Below are positions 22,860 through 30,869 of a stretch of DNA of 42,733 nt, in pieces (within the stretch, counting starts at the first letter, position 1; each line of letters begins with the position of its first letter). The notes beneath the pieces were generated by a model. The model was not told the DNA's origin. It searched no databases and saw nothing but the letters and a program-made list of their open reading frames with translations. A program made the translations under genes and the position numbers. Origin of the DNA: Planctomycetia bacterium (GTDB lineage Bacteria; Planctomycetota; UBA1135; UBA2386); NCBI GenBank assembly GCA_005776365.1, contig SXPK01000083.1:1-42733 (forward strand), given 5' to 3'.

Positions 22860-25517
22860 ATGCTCGCCTTGCTCGTGACCCTCCTGTCTGCCGCACCGCA
22901 ACAACCCATCGACCTGACGGCAGACCGAACGCGCGTGGTAGAGGTCGATCGCGAGGAAGGCCAATACCTCGGGCATGTCTCCACGATCCTGCTCGCGGAC
23001 GGATCGACGATCCTCGCGGCCTACCCCAAGGGCCACGGCAAGGGTGCGATCGTCATGAAGCGCAGCGGCGACGGCGGCAAGACCTGGAGCGAACGGCTGC
23101 CGCTGCCCACGAGCTTCGCCTCAAGCCAGGAGGTGCCGACGATGTGGCGGCTCACGGACGGAGGCGGCAAAGAGCGCATCGTGCTTTGGTCTGGCCTTCA
23201 TCCAGCACGGCTCGCCCATAGCGAAGACGATGGGCGCAGTTGGAGCGAACTCGCTCCGGCCGGTGACTGGGGCGGCATCGTCGTCATGGGCGATCTCGCG
23301 GCCACCGCGACCGCGGGCCGTCACCTCGCGTGGTTTCATGACGACGGTCGGTTCTTTCGCGCCGGCGGCAAGGCAAGGGGCACGTTCACGCTCCTGCAGA
23401 CGGCGTCCGATGATGGCGGACTGACCTGGAGCGAGCCGCGCGCGCTCTGGTCCGGCAGCGAAGTTCACCTGTGCGAGCCAGGCTTCGTGCGCTCCCCCGA
23501 TGGCCAGGAACTCGCGTTGTTACTGCGCGAGAACCGGCGCAAGAAGGAGAGCCATGCGATGTTCTCGCGCGACGAGGGCGCGACTTGGAGCGAACCACAG
23601 CCGCTGCATCCGGCGCTCACTGGCGATCGCCACACGATTCGCCACTCCAAGGATGGCCGCGTCGTCGCGGTGTTTCGCGACATGGGGCTCGCGGCGGACA
23701 ACACCTGGAAGGGCGACTTCGTCGCGTGGGTCGGCACCTACGACGACATCAGGCACGGGAAGAGCGGCCAATGGCGCGTGCGCCTGCTCGACAACCAGGA
23801 CTCCTGGGACTGCGGTTATCCAGGCCTCGAGGCATTGGCAGACGGCACATTCGTGGCGACCACCTATGGCCACTGGGAGAAGGGCAAGCAGCCGTGGATC
23901 CGCAGCATTCGCTTCCGCCTCGAAGACCTCGCTGCGCTGACGCAGAAAGGCGACGCAACTCCAAAGGCCGTCGGTGCCCGTTCGAAGTCGGCGCCGCCGA
24001 CTCTTGCCGACCTCGACACGCTGGTCCTCCACGCAAAAGACAAGAAGGCTCCGGCAGACGAAGGTGTCGTCGAAGCAGAGAAGCGTCTGCTCGCTGCGAT
24101 GCCGAGTCTCTGCGCGGATGCTTCGCCGCTGCGCGATCGACTGGTTGCGTTGTGGGCCACGAGCGCCCAATCGCTGGTGCCGAGCAAGGAGCAGCCGATC
24201 CGCGCCAGCGATCCGTTGGCGCGGGTGCTGGTCCGCTTCGACGACGAACGCACCCACACGACGCCGGCAGAGCACGTCGTCGCGCATCCAGCAGCCGCGA
24301 GTTTCCCGGGCGCGATCCCTGCGGACGCGCTGCGTTCGCACTTCGCTGCGACGATCTCGATCGCCACGCCAGGAAGGCGTTCGCTCGGCGCCTACGCCGC
24401 GCCCGGCGACGCGTTGCGCGTGACGATCGGCGACGGCAAGGCGCCGCCGCCAAGCGGACTGCGCCTCCGGATCGGCGCGCACAGCGACGACATCGCGCGG
24501 CGGCCGTCTTGGCCGCGGATGCCACGGATCAGCCGCGTGTTCGCGCTCGACCGCGCCGACTCGACCGTCGCCAACGCTTACGGCGGGCTCATCTACCTCG
24601 AATGCGAGGACGGCCTGCACGGCACGATCGATTTGCAGATCGTTGGCATCGTCGAAGCGCCCTTGTTCGAACTCGGCAAGACCGACCCGGCTGCCTGGCG
24701 CAGCGCGATCCGTTCTCGTCCGGCGCCGTGGGCCGAACTGATCACCGACAAGATCGCGCTGACCGTTCCGAGCGAGAGACTTCGCTCGCTCGATGACCCG
24801 TCCGACGTGATGCGCTTCTGGGACTCGGTCGCCGATTCAGCGGCAGACCTCAGTGCGCGCCCGCGCGAACGCAAACGAGCCGAACGCTACGTCGCTGACG
24901 TCGAGATCTCCGCTGGGTTCATGCATGCGGGCTATCCGATCATGACGCACCTCGAAGCCGCGGCGGACATGGTCGACCTGCAACGGATGCAACGAGGGCC
25001 ATGGGGCTTGTTCCACGAACTCGGCCACAACCATCAGAGCAAGGACTGGACCTTTGCAGGCACTGGTGAAGTGACCGTCAACCTGTTCTCGCTCTACCTC
25101 TGCGAGACGCTTTGCGGAGTGACCTGGGACAAGGCATGGGGCGGCAACCTCCTCGCCGCGGAGAAGAAGCTCGCGAAGACGCTGGCCGAGGGCCGCAAGC
25201 CTTGGGCCCCGGGCAAGGGCGGCGAACCCGATCTCGCGCTTCGACTGTTGATGTATTCTCAACTGCAACGCGCGTTCGGCTGGGAACTGTTCGTGCACGC
25301 ATTCGCCGAGTACCGCGATCTGCCAGACATCGCCCGCCCGAAGACCGATGACGAGAAGCGCGACCAATGGCTGGTCCGTGCATCGCGCAGCGTGGATCGC
25401 GATCTCGGCCCCTTCTTCGAAGCATGGGGCCTGCCGGTCGGCGCCGCGGCGCGCGAGCAAGTCGCTGCGCTGGAGGACTGGATGCCGGACAACTGGCCCG
25501 CAGCGGCGGCGAAATGA
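22860..25517 (+). CDS. Secreted sialidase-like beta-propeller fused to M60 (enhancin-like) metallopeptidase
   Basis: An 885-residue exported fusion with a short signal peptide (1-13). The N-terminal half is a sialidase/BNR propeller (about 25-370) with four Asp-boxes: 69-76, 121-128, 183-190 and 236-243, all of the S-x-D-x-G-x-T/S-W type. After a helical linker (about 385-480) and a beta-rich region comes an M60 gluzincin domain with HELGHN (719-724) and the third ligand at E737 in GTGEVTVNLF, matching the HExxH-(8-28)-E pattern of mucin-degrading M60 peptidases. The sialidase Arg-Ile-Pro motif is not present: the equivalent region reads GHVSTILL, so sialidase activity is uncertain. The ATG at 22860 is set by the signal peptide and a -10 box. 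Confidence 0.85.
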   Translation: MLALLVTLLSAAPQQPIDLTADRTRVVEVDREEGQYLGHVSTILLADGSTILAAYPKGHGKGAIVMKRSGDGGKTWSERLPLPTSFASSQEVPTMWRLTDGGGKERIVLWSGLHPARLAHSEDDGRSWSELAPAGDWGGIVVMGDLAATATAGRHLAWFHDDGRFFRAGGKARGTFTLLQTASDDGGLTWSEPRALWSGSEVHLCEPGFVRSPDGQELALLLRENRRKKESHAMFSRDEGATWSEPQPLHPALTGDRHTIRHSKDGRVVAVFRDMGLAADNTWKGDFVAWVGTYDDIRHGKSGQWRVRLLDNQDSWDCGYPGLEALADGTFVATTYGHWEKGKQPWIRSIRFRLEDLAALTQKGDATPKAVGARSKSAPPTLADLDTLVLHAKDKKAPADEGVVEAEKRLLAAMPSLCADASPLRDRLVALWATSAQSLVPSKEQPIRASDPLARVLVRFDDERTHTTPAEHVVAHPAAASFPGAIPADALRSHFAATISIATPGRRSLGAYAAPGDALRVTIGDGKAPPPSGLRLRIGAHSDDIARRPSWPRMPRISRVFALDRADSTVANAYGGLIYLECEDGLHGTIDLQIVGIVEAPLFELGKTDPAAWRSAIRSRPAPWAELITDKIALTVPSERLRSLDDPSDVMRFWDSVADSAADLSARPRERKRAERYVADVEISAGFMHAGYPIMTHLEAAADMVDLQRMQRGPWGLFHELGHNHQSKDWTFAGTGEVTVNLFSLYLCETLCGVTWDKAWGGNLLAAEKKLAKTLAEGRKPWAPGKGGEPDLALRLLMYSQLQRAFGWELFVHAFAEYRDLPDIARPKTDDEKRDQWLVRASRSVDRDLGPFFEAWGLPVGAAAREQVAALEDWMPDNWPAAAAK

Positions 25518-25530
25518 CGCTGGGTGCCGA

Positions 25531-25935
25531 TCAACTCTCGCGCGAGTCAATCGTGCGCAGCATGCAGATCACGGTGACGCCGATCACGGCGAGACCCAAC
25601 AACAGGACCTGCTGGTAGAAACTCAGGTCGTAGAACTCGAAGCCAAGCACGATCGCGATCGCAACGGAGCAAAGCGCGCCGACTTTGACCGACAATCGCA
25701 CGCCGCGTTCGCGTTCCCAGTCTGCGAGCAGCGGGCCGAACAGCCGCGAGTGACGCAGCCATGCGAACATCCGCGGGCTCGAACGTGCAAAGCACCAGCT
25801 TGCGAGCAACAAGAACGGCGTCGTCGGCAGGATCGGCAAGGCGACTCCGACCGCCGCAACCGCAGTGAAGCAGCAGCCGATCGCGACGTAGAGCCTTCGC
25901 CGCATCGTCCAGCCCTCGTCAGGTGATGGGTCCAT
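25531..25935 (-). CDS. YbaN-like (DUF454) inner-membrane protein
   Basis: Small membrane protein, 134 residues, of unknown function. The family pattern is clear: GVALPILPTTPFLLLASWCFARSSPR spans the first helix pair region, followed by WERERG and two C-terminal hydrophobic segments (about 80-125). Three or four membrane segments are likely. The ATG at 25935 shares its A with the TGA stop of the upstream gene (TGATG), which indicates translational coupling to the secreted TIM-barrel-like protein. It converges with the sialidase/M60 gene. Confidence 0.88.
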   Translation of the reverse strand: MDPSPDEGWTMRRRLYVAIGCCFTAVAAVGVALPILPTTPFLLLASWCFARSSPRMFAWLRHSRLFGPLLADWERERGVRLSVKVGALCSVAIAIVLGFEFYDLSFYQQVLLLGLAVIGVTVICMLRTIDSRES

Positions 25936-27632
25936 CACGGGAGAATGAGCATGGGGTCAGCCTCCGCGACGCACATCGGACGATAGAGGATGTCTACCGC
26001 GATGAACGTCCAGTAGAGCGGCAAGCCCGCGAACGGCGACAACACTAGAGGGGGCACGTTGAGCGTCGCAGTGGCGCGACCGAGCGAATCGAACTGTGCG
26101 GAACCGTTCACCAGAATCGGGCTGTTGGGCGTCGTCACGATGGCCTCAGTGAAGAAGTCGTAGTTGATCGGCACCGTGAATCCCGGTTGCCATGCGATGC
26201 CAGGCGAAGTGCCCGAGATCGACGGCAGCAACAGATACGTGCAGCCGACCGCGGCTGGCCCCGTGCGCAGATCCAACTGCAGCGAGCCACCAGCGCCCGC
26301 AAGCAGGAACGGCGGCGTCAACGTCAGCCCAGGCCCAGCGGTGAAGCGGCGTCGCGTCGTCGAGACGTGATTCTGTGCATCGCGCACCTGCACTGCCGCG
26401 ATGCAGGCGCCTGGGCTGCGCGCGATCGCGTTGCCGACGCCGAGCGCCTGCCACCCGGTCTCGAACGAGCCGTTGTTGTCGTAGTCGAAGCGCACTTGCA
26501 AGCTCGCAGCGACCTGGTCGCTGTCGCGGCTCGTCGATGGATCGACCTGCACGCCGAGGTTTGGCGATGAAGTAATGAAAATCGGCAGGGGGAAGTTCAC
26601 GCCCGGCACAGCCCAGTTCTGCATCGGGCCCCACCACGTCGGATTGGTGACGAGGAACTCGTAGCGAAACGACTGATAACCGTCGGCGCCGCCGAGCAGC
26701 GCGCCCTGGATCGAAGAGTCGATCGTCGTCACCGTCGTCGTCTCCGTGTCGCCGCTGTAGGTCCTGATGGTCGGCACGACGCGACGACCCGGAAATCCGG
26801 CGAGGGTCGCGGCCTGCCTTGCATAGAGCGCGGTCTGCTGCACGTAGGCCCGATGGCGCAGAGCCGCGCTGTAGATCGCGCCGTCCGCCGTGTAGGCCAT
26901 CGGCATCAGCACGTCGACGTGCTGCGCCATCTGCTGCCAGTTCTGTCCATACTGCGAGGAGAAGGAGTTGATGACGGTCGCGTAAGGCTGAAAGCTCGCG
27001 TCGTAGGTGCCGCCATCGAACGTGAACCGACTCGCGACGAGGTAGCAGTGCAGCGACATCGCGCCGATGACCTGCCGCACCTGCGCCAGGAAGTTGGTCA
27101 CCTGCAGCGGATCGTTGCCTGTCGTCGCGCCGACGAATCGGATGTAGTCGAGTGCGATGCCGTCGATGTCGTAGACCGGTGTGCCATCGACCCTCCACGC
27201 GTTGACGAAGTAGTCGAGAACGCCAAGGAGATACTGCTTGTGCGCGGCATCCGTCGGCTGAACCGAGTCGGCAAAGCACTTCACCACTGCCACGACGCGG
27301 AGGTTCTGCGCGTGGCACGCTGTGATCAGATTCTGCAGATGGATGCCCGCGCCCGTGGACCTCACGGGCCCCCACGCGGCATTCCAGTCGCCGGCAGAAT
27401 CGGTCACCCACAGATCGCCCGTCGACGGCCCGGTCGCGCGGAACACGCTCACATAAACCGTGTCGACGCCGCGTGTCTGGCAGTTGGAGACGATCTCGCT
27501 GATGCGAGAGTCCATGTTGCCTTCCAAGAACGGGAATACCCCGACGGAGACGTCGCTGGACGGCGTCTGCGCCATGGCCAGCGCCGAGCAGCAGAGCGAT
27601 GCAAGGAACGATGCAAGGAACGATGCACGCAT
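25935..27632 (-). CDS. Secreted protein with glycoside-hydrolase-like TIM-barrel region
   Basis: A 565-residue exported protein. The signal peptide (1-21, ending ALAMA) contains an in-frame 4-residue repeat. Residues about 25-330 look like a TIM barrel of the GHL10/DUF187-like type: VFPFLEGNMDSRISEIV, VVAVVKCFADS, DIDGIALDYIRFVG with candidate acids, and VDVLMPMAYTADG. This is a weak match, and no catalytic pair can be assigned. The C-terminal 200 residues are beta-rich and end with a segment (FAGLPLYWTFIAVD) I associate with planctomycete secreted proteins. The next gene downstream is translationally coupled. Confidence 0.78.
   Translation of the reverse strand: MRASFLASFLASLCCSALAMAQTPSSDVSVGVFPFLEGNMDSRISEIVSNCQTRGVDTVYVSVFRATGPSTGDLWVTDSAGDWNAAWGPVRSTGAGIHLQNLITACHAQNLRVVAVVKCFADSVQPTDAAHKQYLLGVLDYFVNAWRVDGTPVYDIDGIALDYIRFVGATTGNDPLQVTNFLAQVRQVIGAMSLHCYLVASRFTFDGGTYDASFQPYATVINSFSSQYGQNWQQMAQHVDVLMPMAYTADGAIYSAALRHRAYVQQTALYARQAATLAGFPGRRVVPTIRTYSGDTETTTVTTIDSSIQGALLGGADGYQSFRYEFLVTNPTWWGPMQNWAVPGVNFPLPIFITSSPNLGVQVDPSTSRDSDQVAASLQVRFDYDNNGSFETGWQALGVGNAIARSPGACIAAVQVRDAQNHVSTTRRRFTAGPGLTLTPPFLLAGAGGSLQLDLRTGPAAVGCTYLLLPSISGTSPGIAWQPGFTVPINYDFFTEAIVTTPNSPILVNGSAQFDSLGRATATLNVPPLVLSPFAGLPLYWTFIAVDILYRPMCVAEADPMLILP
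27597..27626 (-). repeat. 12-bp tandem repeat inside a signal peptide
   Basis: Two full copies of GCATCGTTCCTT and a six-base partial copy, in frame, encode Ala-Ser-Phe-Leu repeated in the hydrophobic core of the signal peptide. Copy-number change would lengthen or shorten the signal by four residues without a frameshift. Confidence 0.75.
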
Positions 27633-27934
27633 TGGACTGCGGGATGCTCTTGCCAACCTGCGCCAACGGCAACCACAGCCGACAGAAATTGCAGGCGCAA
27701 AACACACGATGGCGACGCCTGCCGCGACGAGATCGCCCGTAGAAGTGGTTTCACGACAAGTAGGCCCGCGAGGCCGAGCAACGCGGACCGCTGGCAAGGT
27801 TGAGTTCGTAGCGGAATCCGTGGATCCCGCTTCGATCCAACGACGCCGCGATCGAGCTTCGATGTCGGTCGCAGCTGCCGAGGTGTGTAGAAACCACTTC
27901 CAAGATCCCCGTCCCACCACCCGCGACTTCGCCC
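27633..27934. other. Intergenic region holding repeat copy A
   Basis: These 302 bases lie between two divergent genes for secreted proteins. The centre is occupied by the first copy of the dispersed element (27737-27902). The remaining bases show no coding frame, RNA gene or clear promoter. Confidence 0.6.
27737..27902 (+). repeat. Dispersed structured element, copy A (about 166 bp)
   Basis: Shares with 37521-37687 the left end CCGTAGAAGTGGTTTCAC, the blocks GCGAGGCCGAGCAACG and GGCAAGG, then GAGTT, AGCG and GCTTC, and the right end CTGCCGAG plus AACCACTTC. The ends are complementary: GAAGTGGTTTC at the left pairs perfectly over 11 bp with GAAACCACTTC at the right. A central hairpin (GCGGAATCC / GGATCCCGC) has one mismatch. 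There is no open frame inside. It could be a MITE-like non-autonomous element or a structured RNA. It ends 32 nt before the ATG at 27935. Confidence 0.8.
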
Positions 27935-29488
27935 ATGCACATAAGGCTCCCGTTCCTTGTCTTGGCAGCACTCGCTGTGCCGCTGTCGGCGCAGAACTCG
28001 CTGATCTTCAGCGGTCGATTCCCGTTCCAGGGCCTCGACACTCCGAACGAGCGCAGCAACGGCAGCATCAACCGACTCGAGGAGTTCGACTTCTCAGTCG
28101 TCACGCCCAGCGCCACGGCCGTGGCCCGCACGCTGCAACCAGCGACCGCGCACCAGGCCTACCTCGGTGACAGCAACCTCGACGGCAACTACACCAAGTT
28201 CGCGGGCTTCAAGACCTACTTCCAGAACATCCAACTCGGCGGCTTGTTTGTGAAGTCCGCGGACAAAGCGTTCGTCACCGCGGACAAGGTTTGGTTCACA
28301 GTGCGCAGCAACGCGGCGCCGCTGCAGATCGAGGCATTTGCAAACAACGGCACGACGACGCTCGTCATTCGCCCCGGCGACTTCGTGCGCTTTGCAGGCA
28401 ACGGCAACCTGGAGCACTTCATCACGCAGGACCAACTCGACATCGCCGCAGGACTGCCGCCAGCAGGCTTCACGTCCGTCAAGGGCGCCAGCGCGATGTG
28501 CCAAGACGGACTCGGCAATCTCTACTACAGCCCGTCGCAAGGCGGGCAGTGGATCAATGGCATGTCGAGCGGCGCGGCGCTCGCCAACGACGGTGCGATC
28601 GTGATGATCCCGGCCTCGGCGATCGGCTACGACACGGCAGGCAACGTGACGAGCGTGCTCGCAAACTCGGCTCGCATCCTGATCGAAGAGAACACGCTCG
28701 GCCCTGGCCTCGCGCCGATCAGCGTGCGCCAGATGGTGCTCAACGCGCAGTGCTTCGACCGCACTGGCATTCCGATCGCGGTCGCCGGCATCTTCGGGCG
28801 CGTCGCCGGCCTCGATCTCGATCCGAACGGCGGCACGTTCACACCCAACTGGCCGGACGCAGCCGGCAGCTACATCCCAGCGCCGAACCTCGTGTTCGCA
28901 AGCGACGCCGGCTCGTATGCAGGCACGCTGTTCTCGACCAACAACAACGGCACCGCCGCGGTGATCAACGGCGTCACGTGCGCGAGCACTGCCTCGGGCG
29001 TCGCCGCCACCGGCAGTTGGCTCGGCGTCCGCCTCGACGCGGTCAACTTCCAACCGTCGCTGATGGGACTCATCGTGGTCGGCCAACTCCCCTATGAGCC
29101 GGCCACGCTCGACATGCCGAACTTCGGCGCCATCAACAGCGTCGCGACGCAAGCGAACATCGAGATCGACGTCCACGCGACGCCGACGTCGTTCACGATC
29201 TTGCTGGCGGACTTCAACATCGCGCCGAGTGGTGGCTTTGCTCCTTCGGTCCCGACGATCGCCGTGCCGCTGGCGTTGAGACCTTTCTCGCACGCGCAGA
29301 CCTTTCCGATCTTTGCACCGACGGATCTCGGCCTCCAACTGACGGACGGCAACGGTTATGCGAGCTACATCCTCGCCAACCCGCACGCTGGGCAGTTCCT
29401 CGGCATCCCGATGGTCTTGCAGTGCGGCGTCCTCGATCTGGCTGGATCGATCACGGTCACCAACCCAGTGCAATCGCAGTTCAAGTGA
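27935..29488 (+). CDS. Secreted hypothetical protein
   Basis: A 517-residue exported protein with a clear signal peptide (1-19, ending PLSAQ). The mature part is rich in Asn, Gly, Ala, Thr and Phe with alternating hydrophobic residues, as in all-beta proteins. One stretch (about 140-240) reads like an NHL/YVTN-type propeller blade: DGLGNLYYSPSQGG and DGAIVMIPASAI. I recognise no family and no catalytic residues. The ATG at 27935 is set by the signal peptide. Repeat copy A lies immediately upstream. Confidence 0.8.
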   Translation: MHIRLPFLVLAALAVPLSAQNSLIFSGRFPFQGLDTPNERSNGSINRLEEFDFSVVTPSATAVARTLQPATAHQAYLGDSNLDGNYTKFAGFKTYFQNIQLGGLFVKSADKAFVTADKVWFTVRSNAAPLQIEAFANNGTTTLVIRPGDFVRFAGNGNLEHFITQDQLDIAAGLPPAGFTSVKGASAMCQDGLGNLYYSPSQGGQWINGMSSGAALANDGAIVMIPASAIGYDTAGNVTSVLANSARILIEENTLGPGLAPISVRQMVLNAQCFDRTGIPIAVAGIFGRVAGLDLDPNGGTFTPNWPDAAGSYIPAPNLVFASDAGSYAGTLFSTNNNGTAAVINGVTCASTASGVAATGSWLGVRLDAVNFQPSLMGLIVVGQLPYEPATLDMPNFGAINSVATQANIEIDVHATPTSFTILLADFNIAPSGGFAPSVPTIAVPLALRPFSHAQTFPIFAPTDLGLQLTDGNGYASYILANPHAGQFLGIPMVLQCGVLDLAGSITVTNPVQSQFK

Positions 29489-29528
29489 ACGCCGCGACAC
29501 AGGCGGTTCCGTGACGCCCCGGACGCGC

Positions 29529-29534
29529 TACGCT
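29529..29534 (+). promoter_or_regulatory. Possible -10 box for the VWA gene
   Basis: TACGCT lies 12 nt before ATG 29547. The spacing is longer than at most other sites in the window, so support is weaker. Confidence 0.25.
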
Positions 29535-29546
29535 GCGCGGCCGCAC

Positions 29547-30860
29547 ATGCGAACCGCCGCGGCCTTCCTGTCCTTCTTCTGCGCCGCGACCATGTTGCTC
29601 GCGCAGAAGCCCGCCGAACCCAAGGCAGCGACAGCGGACGCGCCAGTTCCCCTGGGAGAGAAGGGCAGCGCGACGCTCGCCAACTCAGTCGCGACCGCAG
29701 AATCGTGGTCGCTCAAGGCGATGGCGATGCTGTCGCTCGGACCGGACTGGCACCCCGTTGCGAGCGCGTGCCTGCTCTCCGCGCTGACCGACAAGGACGT
29801 GCGCTTGCAGATCTTTGCCTTGGAGCAGCTGCGCCGCACAAACGATCGAGTGCTCGGCGCCGTCGCGACCAAGGAGATCCTCGACGAGATCGTCGGCAGG
29901 CTCATCACGTCCAAGAACGTGTTCGTGCGCAACCGTGCCGTCGAGTTGCTCGAGCGTGTCGTTCCCGGCATCGACGGGTCGAAGCCCTCGACGATCCCCA
30001 AGTGGTGGGCAGAGCAACGCGAGACCTACGCAACGAAACCGTGGACGGCCGCCGATGCTGCCGGCAAGGAAGGCGGCACAGTCGCAGGCAGCATTCTGGA
30101 GAAAGCCTTCGACCTCCGTGACGCGGGCTTGCAAGTCGCGTTCGTCGTCGATTCGACAGGCAGCATGCAGCTCGCGATCGACGCAGTGCGCGACGCGATC
30201 TCCGAGATCGCTGCGATCCTCGGTGGCATCGCGCCGAAGCTCGAGATCGGGCTCGTTCACTACAAGGACTTCGGCGACATGGGCGATCCCGCCGAGGTTC
30301 TCGTGCCGCTCACCAAGAACGTGAAGGCGGTTCGCGAGAAGCTCGCGAAGTTGCGCGCGGGCGGCGGCGGCGACGAGCCCGAGCGCGTCGAACATGGCAT
30401 CCAAGCCGCGCTCGACAAACAGATGGGCTGGGACAAGGAGAAGAACCGGATGCTGCTCGTCATCGGCGACGCGCCACCGCACCCCGACGCGCACGACGCC
30501 ACGCTCAGTCTCGTGCGCGCGGCCTACGAGAAGCCGTTCCAAGACAGCAAGCGACCGACCACCGGCAAGCAGGAGCGGCTCAGGCCATTCATCACTTCGA
30601 CGATTGCCACCAGCCCGCGCGCGAACCCATGGTTCGAACAGATCGCAGAAGCCGGCGGCGGCACGACGGTCTTGCTCGACATGGGCGGGCCGAGACCAGG
30701 CGGCGCGCCGAAGTCCGACGTGAAGCCGGTGTCAAAGGAAGAAGCGCCAGAACGCATCGCCAAGCACGTCCTGCGCCTTTCCTTCGGCGCCCAGTTCGCA
30801 GCGCAGATCGACGTGTTCGTCGACACCTTCTTCGACTACCGCCGCGCCGGCGCGTTCTGA
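29547..30860 (+). CDS. Exported von Willebrand factor A domain protein
   Basis: A 437-residue protein with an N-terminal signal peptide (1-20, ending LLAQ). Residues about 55-140 are helical and resemble HEAT-like repeats, with LLSALTDKDVRLQIFALEQL as one unit. Residues about 196-430 form a VWA domain with an intact metal-binding site DSTGS (202-206), and later GGGGDEPERVEHGIQAAL and LVIGDAPPHPD supplying further metal ligands. VWA domains bind protein ligands through the metal; the partner here is unknown. No ATPase of the MoxR type is nearby. Confidence 0.87.
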   Translation: MRTAAAFLSFFCAATMLLAQKPAEPKAATADAPVPLGEKGSATLANSVATAESWSLKAMAMLSLGPDWHPVASACLLSALTDKDVRLQIFALEQLRRTNDRVLGAVATKEILDEIVGRLITSKNVFVRNRAVELLERVVPGIDGSKPSTIPKWWAEQRETYATKPWTAADAAGKEGGTVAGSILEKAFDLRDAGLQVAFVVDSTGSMQLAIDAVRDAISEIAAILGGIAPKLEIGLVHYKDFGDMGDPAEVLVPLTKNVKAVREKLAKLRAGGGGDEPERVEHGIQAALDKQMGWDKEKNRMLLVIGDAPPHPDAHDATLSLVRAAYEKPFQDSKRPTTGKQERLRPFITSTIATSPRANPWFEQIAEAGGGTTVLLDMGGPRPGGAPKSDVKPVSKEEAPERIAKHVLRLSFGAQFAAQIDVFVDTFFDYRRAGAF

Positions 30861-30869
30861 GCCCGACGG

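Noticed and set aside
28094-29500. Long minus-strand frame opposite the secreted protein at 27935-29488
   Set aside because: The plus-strand frame has a signal peptide and protein-like composition, while the antisense product is dominated by Arg, Asp and Glu and looks like a shadow.
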